Shown here: in pieces, positions 1 to 8,300 of the stretch | Layout of the letters: each line of letters begins with the position of its first letter | How positions within the stretch are numbered: position 1 is the first letter of the stretch | Assembly (NCBI GenBank): GCA_934643865.1 | Contig: CAKUCX010000035.1 | Span: forward strand, 1 to 33,733 | Direction: 5' to 3' | Origin: an uncultured Kiritimatiellota bacterium | GTDB lineage: Bacteria; Verrucomicrobiota; Kiritimatiellia; RFP12; UBA1067 | Length of the DNA stretch: 33,733 bases | Notes under the pieces: generated by a model | Told to the model about the DNA's origin: nothing | The model's input: only the letters and a program-made list of their open reading frames with translations | Database searches by the model: none | Position numbers and translations under genes: made by a program

Positions 1-53
<53 letters not shown>

Positions 54-69
54 CGTTCTGCTGGACGCC

Positions 70-345
70 TTGAGGCCGTGCGGCCCCGTGGCAAGGGGAA
101 GCCTCTCGCAGGTGCGCATGAAGTGCGCCAGGAGCGGATGCAGGGCGTGCAAGTCAGGCAAGGGGCATCCCGAGTGGATCTTCGCGTACCGTGAGGGCGG
201 GAGGCGCAAGTGCCTCTACGTGCGCAAGCGGGACGTGGCTGCTGTCGAGGCCGCGATAGAACGCGGCAGGCGCGTAGAGGCGCTGCTGCTCGAAGAGGGC
301 GTCCGCTTCATAAGGTCACTCCGCGCGGAGGTGGATGCGGACTGA
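70..345 (+). CDS. DUF6788-like small protein accompanying IS66 tnpC (5' end probably truncated)
   Basis: This is a small basic protein with a Cys pattern (MKCARSGCRAC) followed by GHPEW and YREGGRRKCLYV. These resemble the DUF6788 family found next to IS66-type transposases; its function is unknown, and a nucleic-acid-binding accessory role is only a guess. The shown start is TTG at 70. An ATG at 118 exists, but the family-like segment RGSLSQV lies upstream of it, so 118 is probably too short. The frame stays open leftward (RVLLDA) up to the poly-C run, so the natural start may be lost. The stop overlaps the start of tnpC by 11 bases, which suggests translational coupling. The N-terminus is uncertain; the association with the transposase is clear. 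Confidence 0.6.
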   Translation: MRPCGPVARGSLSQVRMKCARSGCRACKSGKGHPEWIFAYREGGRRKCLYVRKRDVAAVEAAIERGRRVEALLLEEGVRFIRSLRAEVDAD

Positions 346-1792
346 GCGCCAGTCCACCGGCTGCCTCTGCCCGAAGCACCTCGGGGCCATGGGGCGGATA
401 GCGGAGCTTGAGGAGGAGGTCGTCCGCCTCAAGTCGCGGATATCGCACCTCGAATCGCGCCTGAAGATCGAGGTCCGCAGCGCGAGGGAGATGCCGTTCG
501 AGGAGAACACGCCTCCTTCGAAGGTGAACTTCAAGAAGGACAGCGACGAGGCCGCGCGCATCCGGCAGGGAGGCGCGAAGCCCGGACACGAGGGGCACGG
601 GCGAAGGCGCGTCGCGCCGGAAGACGCCGACGAGGCGCGGGAGGCGCCCGCGCCGCCCGTCTGCCCGGACTGCGGGAGACCGCTCGTGCGCGTCGCCCCG
701 GAGAGCCGCTGCGTCCGCGACATCCCGCCGCCGAGGTTCCGCACCGTGCACTGGGCCGTCGGGCGCGGGTTCTGCCCGCACTGCCGCAAGGCCTTCGCCG
801 GCACGGTGCCGGGAGTCCTGCCGCGTTTCGCGGCGACGAACCGCGCCATCGCGCAGAACGCCGCGGACCATTACCTGCACCGCATGACGGTCGGCACGGT
901 GTCGCGCCGCACGGGCATGAACGCGAGCACGATACTCAAGGAGGACGAGGCGCTGGCGGACATCCTGAAGCCCTCCGTCCACAGGCTCCGCAGGGAATAC
1001 CTCGAGGCGGACACGAAGCATGCGGACGAGACTGGCTGGCCGTGCAACGGGGCGCACGGCCAGTACGCATACGGCTTCTTCGCGGAGGGCGTCGCGCTCT
1101 ACAGGTTCAGGAAGACCAGGAAAGGCGAGGTCGCGGCAGGGGTGTTCGGGGCGGGGAAGCCGCACGGCGTCCTCGTCACCGACAGATACACCGGCTACGA
1201 CAGGCCGTGGGGCGGGGACAGGCAGTACTGCTACGCACACATACTCCGCAAGCTCCTCCAACTGCTGAAGAAGGAGCCCGACAGCCGTGAATACAGGGCG
1301 TTCGTGCCGCCGATGGCCGAACAGCCCGGGGCCGCGATGACGCTCCGGTCAAGGGGGCTCTCCCCGGAGGACTTCGCCCGCGAGGCCGCGACCGTCAAGT
1401 CCAGGATCGTCGGACTGGCAAACAGGAGCGCGAAGGACCCGGAGCTTCAGAAGGCGCAGAACATCTTCAGGGAACACGCAGACAGGATGTACCACTGGGC
1501 GAGGGGGCCTGACGTCCCCGCGGAGAACAACCGCGCGGAACGCGGCGTGAGGGGGCTGGTCATAGCCCGCAAGACGAGCTTCGGAGGACAGTCCGAGGAC
1601 GCGCTTTGGGTGCGCGAGGTCAACCAGTCCGTCATGGAGACGCTGGTGCTGCGGTATCCAGACCCTGCGGAAAGGCTTGCCAAGGCACTCGACATCTACG
1701 CTGAAACAGGGAAGAAGGCAGATGTCCGCGACTTCCTGTTCCCCAGGCGACAGGCGCGGCTGAGATGCGCGGAGCGTCAGGCGCAGCGGTAG
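335..1792 (+). CDS. tnpC: IS66 family transposase TnpC
   Basis: This 485-residue DDE transposase appears intact. Residues about 19-44 (MGRIAELEEEVVRLKSRI...) form the heptad-rich leucine-zipper-like segment of IS66 TnpC. Residues 110-150 hold two CxxC pairs (CPDC, CPHC), the IS66 zinc finger. The catalytic core carries D231 (ADETGW), D283 (TDRYTGYD) and E397 (PAENNRAER), the expected DDE triad with IS66-type context. The C-terminus (VIARKTSFGGQSE) is also family-typical. The ATG at 335 overlaps the upstream gene; an alternative ATG at 389 would start just before the zipper. No frameshift or internal stop is seen, so it could be active. It is only about half identical by eye to the second IS66 relic at 1956-2390, so the two come from different IS66 subgroups. 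Confidence 0.95.
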   Translation: MRTERQSTGCLCPKHLGAMGRIAELEEEVVRLKSRISHLESRLKIEVRSAREMPFEENTPPSKVNFKKDSDEAARIRQGGAKPGHEGHGRRRVAPEDADEAREAPAPPVCPDCGRPLVRVAPESRCVRDIPPPRFRTVHWAVGRGFCPHCRKAFAGTVPGVLPRFAATNRAIAQNAADHYLHRMTVGTVSRRTGMNASTILKEDEALADILKPSVHRLRREYLEADTKHADETGWPCNGAHGQYAYGFFAEGVALYRFRKTRKGEVAAGVFGAGKPHGVLVTDRYTGYDRPWGGDRQYCYAHILRKLLQLLKKEPDSREYRAFVPPMAEQPGAAMTLRSRGLSPEDFAREAATVKSRIVGLANRSAKDPELQKAQNIFREHADRMYHWARGPDVPAENNRAERGVRGLVIARKTSFGGQSEDALWVREVNQSVMETLVLRYPDPAERLAKALDIYAETGKKADVRDFLFPRRQARLRCAERQAQR

Positions 1793-1841
1793 CGGAGCAC
1801 CTTTGACAGCTGTCGGAGTTTCTATACCCCGCTGTTCAGTG

Positions 1842-1920
1842 ACCCATTACTCCAAGTGGCAAGGGGTGCAACGAGGTAATGGGTTAGTGGGCTGCGCGGC
1901 GTTGCCGCTCGCCCACCAAC
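1842..1920. repeat. Two adjacent inverted repeats between the two IS66 genes
   Basis: ACCCATTAC (1842-1850) pairs perfectly with GTAATGGGT (1876-1884). Directly after it, GTTAGTGGGC (1883-1892) pairs with GCCCACCAAC (1911-1920) with one mismatch, enclosing a perfect inner hairpin GCGGC-GTT-GCCGC (1896-1908). They lie between the 3' ends of two convergent transposase genes, so they may act as bidirectional terminators or be part of IS ends. No T-rich tail follows, and their role is not established. Confidence 0.5.
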
Positions 1921-1955
1921 CGATGTGAGTGGTGCGCCGCCCCGTTCGTTTGGGG

Positions 1956-2390
1956 CTAGGCGGTAGTGGCGACTGTGGCAGTTGGCTTCGGGCCCCACAG
2001 CAGTTCCGCGACGTCCGCCTTCTTGTCGCACCCTATGGCGTCGAGGGCCTGCGACAGCTTCGAGACCGGGTCGTCGCACCTCAGCGAGAGCGTGTCGATG
2101 ATGGTCATCAGCGTCTCGCGTGTCTTCAGGCCCCTCTCCGACTGCGAGCCGAAGCACGCCTTCCTGGCGATGACGAGCGGCCTCAGGCGTCTCTCCGCGA
2201 GGTTGTTCTCCGCCTCGATCTCAGGATGGCGGACCCACTGGAAGAAGCGGTCGCGCTTCTGGACCATGAGGTCGAAGCACCCCTTGAGCCTGCCGTCCAT
2301 GACCGGGCTCTTCGCGATGGCGAGGAGCTTGTCGCGGATGGCGACCGATTCGTCGTCGTACTCCCTGCCGCGCTTCCTGTTGCGGGACAC
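1956..2390 (-). pseudogene. C-terminal relic of a second IS66 transposase
   Basis: About 140 residues on the minus strand match only the C-terminal part of IS66 TnpC: the final catalytic Glu context (AENNLAERRLRPLVIARKACF) and the downstream tail ending near KKADVAELLWG. The N-terminal zipper, zinc finger and both catalytic Asp residues are missing. Homology-like sequence stops at about 2384-2390, and from 2391 the frame runs into the GGGGACTGTCCCC repeat array. The gene is therefore decapitated, and the array sits at its breakpoint. Only the last catalytic residue remains, so it cannot transpose. It faces the intact tnpC tail to tail and belongs to a different IS66 subgroup. The open frame extends to 2408 only by reading through the first repeat unit. 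Confidence 0.85.
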
Positions 2391-2393
2391 TCT

Positions 2394-2838
2394 GGGGACT
2401 GTCCCCATTTTCCTTCCTTGGGGACTGTCCCCATTTTCCTTCCTTGGGGACTGTCCCCATTTTCCCCTCTGAGGACACCCTGGGGACTGTCCCCATTTTC
2501 CTCATCCCCTCATCTTCTGGAGACTGGACACCTAGGGAAGGACACCCTGGGGACACTCTGGGGACTCTGGGGACACTCTGGGGACTGTCCCCATTTTCCT
2601 CTGCCCTGGGGACTATCCCCATTTTCCGTCCTCTTCCTCCTTGGGGACTGTCCCCATTTTCCTGCTCATCCCCTCATCTTCTGGAGACTGGACACCCAGG
2701 GAAGGACACCCTGGGGACACTCTGGGACTGTCCCCATTTTCCTTTCCTGCTCTTGGGGACTGTCCCCATTTTCCTCCCTCTCTGGGGACTGTCCCCATTT
2801 TCCGTCCTCTTCCTCCTTGGGGACTGTCCCCATTTTCC
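2394..2838. repeat. Array of 11 palindromic units GGGGACTGTCCCCATTTTCC
   Basis: Units start at 2394, 2420, 2446, 2482, 2580, 2608 (GGGGACTATCCCC variant), 2643, 2724 (one G missing), 2755, 2784 and 2819. Each has a GGGGAC-T-GTCCCC dyad followed by the asymmetric tail ATTTTCC, so all units point the same way. Spacers are irregular and pyrimidine-rich, with degenerate GGGGACACTCT pieces between. All six frames give low-complexity peptides such as MGTVPIF, which are not real proteins. The array fills the gap between the IS66 relic and the stop of the beta-helix hydrolase gene. A short imperfect palindrome with a fixed orientation recalls REP elements mobilised by Y1 (RAYT) transposases, but no such gene is in the window. 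Function is unknown. Confidence 0.95.
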
Positions 2839-2843
2839 TGCTC
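2502..2843. repeat. Second-order direct repeats inside the array (59 bp and 51 bp)
   Basis: Two longer direct repeats are visible inside the array. 2502-2560 and 2666-2724 are 59-bp copies with a single T/C difference (2533 versus 2697), containing TCATCTTCTGGAGACTGGAC. 2617-2667 and 2793-2843 are identical over 51 bp, spanning a spacer plus a complete unit. This shows the array grew partly by duplication of blocks larger than one unit, through recombination or replication slippage. Confidence 0.9.
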
Positions 2844-2893
2844 GACCTGCTCAAGCTCATCCTCGTCCGGCTGGGCTGAGCGGCGACGGGCAC

Positions 2894-4963
2894 TCAGCGC
2901 GAGAAGGAGAGGTTGCGGAAGGCGATCTCGTCCGCCGTGTCGGTCGCGGTGAGCGAGACGGCCACGAGGTCGGTGACAACCGGGTCGAAGTCCGTGTCGA
3001 ATGTGACCTCGTAGCGCTTCCAGGGCGTCAGCTCGGCCGCTGCCGCCGCCAGCACGGGGATTTTCCGTTCGAACGTCTTTTCGTTCGAGATCAGCTGAAC
3101 ACGGAGGGAGAACGGGTTCTCGCTGCGGGCGCGGAGGTCGAAGGCGACGGTCCAGCGCCCGTTTCCGCGCGCGAGGAAGCCGTCCGTCACGACGGCCTGC
3201 ATCCCGGCCGATTTCTCGCACTGCACAAGACGGTAGATCACCCGCCCCGCCTCGTCGCGGTGCGTCGCCTCCAGCTTGACGAGCCAGGACGGCACGCGCT
3301 GCCACACGCTCTTCGTCTTCGGCGCCTCGGCGACGAGGTTCGCGTGCAGATCCACGGCGGGGCGAGGACGCACCGGCGCCTTCCAGGTGACAACGTGTCG
3401 GTCGGCCGCAAGCGGCACCTCCGGCGGCGCGTCGGTCGTCGCGTAGGCGACCGCCACGTTCGTCGGGTTGTTGAACGCGGAGGCGGGGAAGGTTGACCGC
3501 ACGCCGCCGATCCAGAGGTTCGTGAACGTGAGCGCGTAGTTGTCCGTGACGAGCCACCGCTTCGGGTCGTTGCGCGTGTCGATCGCCACGCCGTCCGTCT
3601 TCCCGATCGCGCGCCAGTCGCTGCGGCCCGTCGAGCCGGGCACGGAACAGCCGTCGAAGGCGAACGTCTTGGGCAGCGTGCCCATGTTGTGCCCGCTGAA
3701 GAAGTGCGAGAAGAGCGTGCAGTCCACGGCAGAGAGGTTGCGGAAGAAGAACTCGTGGGCGAGGTGGCGCAGGTCCTGCGGACCCTTCTCCTTGTGCGCC
3801 TTGCCGGCGTTCATCTCGCTCCATTTGTTGTTGCGGCGAAGCGTCTCGTTGTGCCAGTTGTTGATGAGCCCGTCGTCCGCGCGGAAGACGTCGATGTTCT
3901 CCATCGTGACGGCGGCGTTGTTCCCCTGCGGGAAGATCGCGGCGCAGGAGGTGCCGATCGCGATGTCGCGGTAGACGGCGCCCGTCACGCCGCTCACGAC
4001 GAGCGCGTTGTCGCCCACGTAGAGCCAGCAGTTCTCGGCCCGGAAGCCACGGTGCCCGTTCGTAAAGCCGTCCGAGCACATCATCGAGGCAAGCAGCTTC
4101 ACGTTGCGGAATGTCGTGTTCGGCGCCCAGCTCATGAGGTTGAAGGTGCGCGCGTCGATGACCTTGAAGCCGTCGAGCGTGACGTCCGGCGCGGCGACGC
4201 GGATGACGCCACGCGCGGTGTTCTGCGTCTGGTCGTAGCGGAAGATGTCGCTGAGCGGGTCGAGCACCATGCCGCGTCCGTGCATCCTGAGGCCCTTCGC
4301 CACGATCTTGAGGCGCGCGTTGAGAACGGCGCCCGGCGCGAGGTAGATCTCCTTCAGGTCCTTCGGCGTTTCGAGGAAGCCGTCCGCGCCCGGCGCGTCG
4401 ACCCAGCCCTCGACGTAGAGGACGCCCGGCGCGCCCTTCTGCGGAATCTCGTCCGCCTTCTCGGGCGCGTCCGCGAAGACGGAGAGGATCGTCTTGTCGG
4501 AATCGTTGAGCTGGATGCCGAAGTAGACGGGGCGGTCCAGCCACACGGAGACCACGCCGTCCCGGAACGCGCTCTTCAGGCGATGCCGGGCAGGGAAGAC
4601 CTTGTAGGACGACACGTCGCGCGAAACACGGATGTCCACGCGCACGGGCGCGCCGGAGAAGGCGAACTCGCAGAAGCGCCGGTTCACGTCTCCGCCGTGC
4701 GTCCGGCCCGCGAGGATCGACTTCTCGCAGTGGTTGTAGACGACGAGCGGACGCCGCACGCCCTCCTGCTCCACCTGCACCGCGTACGCCGCGTCACGCG
4801 CAATCGCCGCCGGGTATTCCGGATAGACCACCACCCGGGGGGCGCACGACTCCACGCGCACGCTGGGGACGGCGACGTTCCCAGTGTTTGCACTGACGTC
4901 CGTTCCGTTCGCGAAGAGGCTTCCCGCCACGACGCATCCCGCCAGCATGGTCTCAAGTTTCAT
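2894..4963 (-). CDS. Secreted parallel beta-helix polysaccharide hydrolase (GH49/GH28-like)
   Basis: This 689-residue exported protein starts MKLETMLAGCVVAGSLFANG; a signal peptidase I site after SLFA is more likely than a lipobox, although LAGC is present. Residues about 60-180 form a beta-sandwich (SSYKVFPAR, YFGIQLNDSDKTILSVFAD) as in dextranase-type GH49 enzymes. A right-handed beta-helix follows (LKEIYLAPGAVLNARL, LRMHGRGMVLD, VTLDGFKVIDARTFN). Candidate catalytic acids are D298 (CSDG), D318 (VGDNAL) and D363-D364 (RADDGL). The 20-residue spacing of D298 and D318 resembles GH49/GH28 sites, but the usual Asp just before D318 is Gly here. Residues about 560-689 look like a C-terminal carbohydrate-binding beta-sandwich. 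The start is fixed by a -10 box six bases upstream. It is monocistronic, separated from the large operon. The exact GH family and substrate are uncertain. Confidence 0.75.
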   Translation of the reverse strand: MKLETMLAGCVVAGSLFANGTDVSANTGNVAVPSVRVESCAPRVVVYPEYPAAIARDAAYAVQVEQEGVRRPLVVYNHCEKSILAGRTHGGDVNRRFCEFAFSGAPVRVDIRVSRDVSSYKVFPARHRLKSAFRDGVVSVWLDRPVYFGIQLNDSDKTILSVFADAPEKADEIPQKGAPGVLYVEGWVDAPGADGFLETPKDLKEIYLAPGAVLNARLKIVAKGLRMHGRGMVLDPLSDIFRYDQTQNTARGVIRVAAPDVTLDGFKVIDARTFNLMSWAPNTTFRNVKLLASMMCSDGFTNGHRGFRAENCWLYVGDNALVVSGVTGAVYRDIAIGTSCAAIFPQGNNAAVTMENIDVFRADDGLINNWHNETLRRNNKWSEMNAGKAHKEKGPQDLRHLAHEFFFRNLSAVDCTLFSHFFSGHNMGTLPKTFAFDGCSVPGSTGRSDWRAIGKTDGVAIDTRNDPKRWLVTDNYALTFTNLWIGGVRSTFPASAFNNPTNVAVAYATTDAPPEVPLAADRHVVTWKAPVRPRPAVDLHANLVAEAPKTKSVWQRVPSWLVKLEATHRDEAGRVIYRLVQCEKSAGMQAVVTDGFLARGNGRWTVAFDLRARSENPFSLRVQLISNEKTFERKIPVLAAAAAELTPWKRYEVTFDTDFDPVVTDLVAVSLTATDTADEIAFRNLSFSR

Positions 4964-4978
4964 GGTCCGATTATAGCA
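4964..4978 (-). promoter_or_regulatory. Extended -10 promoter giving a leaderless mRNA
   Basis: On the minus strand TGCTATAAT (4978-4970) is a perfect extended -10 box. Six bases (CGGACC) separate it from the ATG at 4963, so the expected +1 is the A of the start codon. There is no room for a Shine-Dalgarno sequence. No strong -35 is needed for an extended -10, and only a weak one is seen. Confidence 0.65.
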
Positions 4979-5049
4979 TAAAAACGCCCTTGTGCGGAAA
5001 CCATCCGACCGGCTTTCGAGTGGATTTTGATACCAGAAATGCCAACAAG

Positions 5050-5292
5050 ATGGCAAGCCGAACTGTAATACGAACGCATTATGGGGACTCAAAACGCAAA
5101 CACCTCACCGTCATCAGCTCGTCCCAGCTGGTGGTTGAGCGCTTGGATAACTTGCCGCGCTTCATCTTCCAAGACTTCTCGTCCATCCCCTCTGCTGCGG
5201 AGAACACCATGCCCTCGCAGCGAGACAGCACCATCGAGCAGATCCATCGGCTTGAGGGCTTGATCGCCTACGCCGAGGAGCAGAAGGATTGA
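5050..5292 (+). CDS. Hypothetical small protein in a less GC-rich spacer (doubtful)
   Basis: This is an open frame of 80 codons from an ATG at 5050 (a TTG at 4990 would give 100), ending TIEQIHRLEGLIAYAEEQKD. Its composition looks more natural than the antisense frames, with few Arg/Ala runs. The stretch 4964-5300 is visibly less GC-rich than its neighbours, hinting at foreign or relic DNA. I recognise no family, see no convincing ribosome-binding site, and found no motifs. It could be the C-terminal scrap of a lost gene. Apart from the leaderless promoter at its left edge and a hairpin at 5344-5361, I see nothing else in the 4964-5370 gap. Confidence 0.3.
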   Translation: MASRTVIRTHYGDSKRKHLTVISSSQLVVERLDNLPRFIFQDFSSIPSAAENTMPSQRDSTIEQIHRLEGLIAYAEEQKD

Positions 5293-5343
5293 GACGAGGT
5301 GGAGCGGGTATAGAGCATAGGGGGTGAATGGGACGACCTCGGC

Positions 5344-5361
5344 GGGCGCGCCCACGCGCCC
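5344..5361 (-). terminator. GC hairpin just downstream of the seven-gene operon
   Basis: GGGCGCG (5344-5350), loop CCCA, CGCGCCC (5355-5361) form a perfect 7-bp GC stem nine bases past the stop of the last operon gene (5371, minus strand). No T-tract follows on the minus strand, so it is a terminator-like stem rather than a textbook intrinsic terminator; it may protect the 3' end. Confidence 0.45.
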
Positions 5362-5370
5362 ATGCGTCTC

Positions 5371-8300
5371 TCAGCGAAGAGGTTCGGCAAAGGACGGCAC
5401 GACCCGCACCTGGCCGCCTGTGCGCCGCACGACGACGAGCATCGATCCTCCGAAAAGCCGGCGCGTCTTCGCGCCGAAGGGCGTGTGGTCCGTGGCGTCG
5501 CCGTTATCCGTCGCAACGATGCCGCCGCCTGTGGCCGCAACGTCCACGAGGGCGTCGCAGGCGATCACATGCCGACCTTCCGCATCCACCGCATCAATGC
5601 GGTAGAAGGCGAACGCTCCGTCCGCATAATCCTCCGTCACCCGAAGCGAAGCAACGGCGCCGACCGTCTCGCGACGGCTGACCAGACGTTCCCCCGCGCC
5701 TGTAACCGCGCGCACTTCGAGCCGCCCCGGCTCATAGGGGACCCTCCAGGAAAGGTGAAGATCCGCCGTGTCCCGGCGCCTTCTTACGCCAAGGGACCTG
5801 CCATTAAGGAACAGCTCGGCCTCTCGGCAATTCGTATAACAGCGGACCGGCACCAACGCCCCCTCGCATCCGGGGAGATTCCAGTCCGGCATGAGATGCA
5901 GAACTGCGGCGTCCGTCCACAGCGCCTGATGCAGGAAGTAGCGGTCCTTCGGGAATCCCGCCAAGTCGCAGATCCCCCAATACGAGCTCCTCGCGGGCCA
6001 GCCCGTCTCCGCCGAGGCGCCTGTCCTATAGGGCTCGCCGAGATAGTCGGAATAGGACCAGCTGAACTCGCCCGCCGACCAGGGCTTCTCCATCTGCACC
6101 TTGAGGGAGCCCTCAAGTGTCGAGGCGCCGGGGAAGACGATGCGTGGCGCGTAGGAATGTTCCTGGAAGCCTCTGGCGGCGACGACTTCCAGCACGCCGC
6201 CCGTCGCAGAGAAGAAATACGAGTCACGCGAGCAGAGAGAGGCCGTCGTTTCACTCGCGTACATCGCATAACGCCCCTTCAGCGTGTCAAACGCATCGGC
6301 GTTGTAGTTGAGCCCGACGACATCCAACGCCGCATACGTCCCGTTGGCGTCCGAAGCGAGCGGCCGATCGGAGCCCGCCGTCACAGGACGCGTCGGATCA
6401 AGCCGCTTCACGACATCGACCAATCTCTTCGTCCACCGGACGCCCGCCTCTCCCCGCTCGCGCATCTCCGGGATCTCGTTCCCGATTGACCACATCATCA
6501 CGCACGGGTGGTTGCGATCTCTCCGAACCAGGGCGGCAAGATCCCGTTCGGCCCAGTCGGAAAAGAAGCGGCAATACCCGTTCTTCACCTTCGGCTTCTC
6601 CCACTCGTCAAACGCCTCGTCCATCACCAGGAATCCCATCTCGTCGCAGAGCGCATAGAACTCAGGGGAGAACGGATTGTGAACGGTGCGGATCGCATTC
6701 GCGCCGATGGCCTTCATGCCGGACAGCTGCCGCTTCAGCGCACTGACGTTGAGCGCCGCGCCAAGGCAGCCGAAGTTCTCGTGCTGGCAGAGCCCGCGCA
6801 GGCGATACGGCCGGCCGTTGAGCAGGAGGCCGCGGTCTTTCGTGAACGCGACGGACCGTATCCCGTAGCGGACCGTGACGGCATCCTCCATCCCGTCGGA
6901 TCGGCGCACGGCGACGCGCATCCGATAGAGCGCCGGCGTCTCCGGGCTCCACAGGCGCGGATTCTCGATGAGCAGCTCGCCTCCCCTCGGCTCAACGACT
7001 TCGCCGACGTCGCTGACGACCTGTACGCGCGCACGTCCGTCCGGCAGCAGCTCTGGACGAATCGCCACATCCGCTTCCTGAAGGGCAAATCCGCGCCGCT
7101 CAATCCACCATACGTTTCTCAGGATGCCCGCGCCGGGATACCACCGGGCGCTCGGCGTGCGCTCGTTGCAGACGACTTCAAGGACGTTGGTCGCCTCAAA
7201 CCCGTCCAATGGCACGTCGAATCCGACAAAGCCGCTCGGACGCCCGCCGACACGACGGCCATTGAGGAAGACGGACGCATCCATGTACACCCCGTCAAAA
7301 CGGATGACGTGTTCAACGCCATTGGTCTCCGGGCGCGGGAACGTCTTGCGGTAGCGAAGCGTGCCGTCCATCGGCACATAGCCGTGATAGCCGGAGGCGG
7401 ACGGGTCGAATCCGCGATCCCACGCGGCGTCGTGCGGCACGTCGGCCGTCTTCCAGGCGGCGTCTCCCTCCCACTGCCACTGCCAGCAGGCGTTGAAGGA
7501 ACGGCGCGTTGAACCGGCCGGCGGCGCCTCGCGCACGACCTCGTAGAGGAACGTCGCATTCGACGGATCGCAGGAGATGTCGGCCGTGAACGTCAGAAGC
7601 CCGTTCGCATACGTACACGGGACGGCCGCGCGCCGCTTCCCGCAGGTTTCAAGCCCGTAGACCCGCCAGACGCCCTCCCGGACGGCCAGAGCGACCTCGG
7701 CCCTTCCGCGCCGCATGAGATACGGCTGCTCGCCGTATTTCAGCAGAAAGCGCTGCGCCAAATCCGCGAAGACCGCGCCCGTGTTCTGAAGCTCCGTGAC
7801 ATGGCTGACGACGAAGCGGTCTGCCTGCGCAAGGGGACGCCCGTCGACGGCCGTCGCCCAGACGGCCGCATGCGAATCGACGAGGCGCGCCGAGAAGCCC
7901 TCCGCCTGGATCGTCCCCGACTCGGCGAAGCCGCCGACGAGCCGCGCCGTCCGAACGGCGAGCGTGCCGTTCTCCACGTCCAGCGCATGGTGCGGCCCGC
8001 GAATCCGGCCGTCCGGATACCACGTCGCCCGCGTCTCCTGGGGCGTCGGGCGCGCCCAGCGGCTCCATGTCGTGAACACCTCGGCGCCTTGCGGCGGCTT
8101 GTCGCCGACGGCGATCCCGACCTTGCGCAGGTACGGGAGGAAGTCCGTGCCGAGCCGGTCGACGAAGCGGCATCCCCTTCCGTCCATGCTGCTGAGCGTC
8201 TCGCGCGGCAACACAATGGCGCTCGTCCCCTGCGCCTCCGGCAGGTCGCCGTAGCCGAAGAGCATGAGGCCCGCGCGCTCCTCGGCGATCTTCGTCGGAT

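Noticed and set aside
1842..1965. Integron attC site between the two IS66 genes
   Set aside because: The hairpins have GTT...AAC at the ends in the wrong order for attC (which starts RYYYAAC and ends GTTRRRY), and there is no integrase or cassette pattern.
2394..2838. CRISPR array
   Set aside because: Spacers are only a few to some tens of bases, uneven and themselves repeated, the unit is an oriented short palindrome, and no cas genes are present.
1929..3496. Open frames giving MGTVPIFL or GDSPQ peptide repeats
   Set aside because: They arise from translating the GGGGACTGTCCCC array in several frames at once; there is no ribosome site or domain.
2894..4963. Lipoprotein (LAGC near the N-terminus of the beta-helix hydrolase)
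   Set aside because: The hydrophobic stretch before the Cys is too short (MKLETMLAGC), and a better signal peptidase I cut follows after SLFA.
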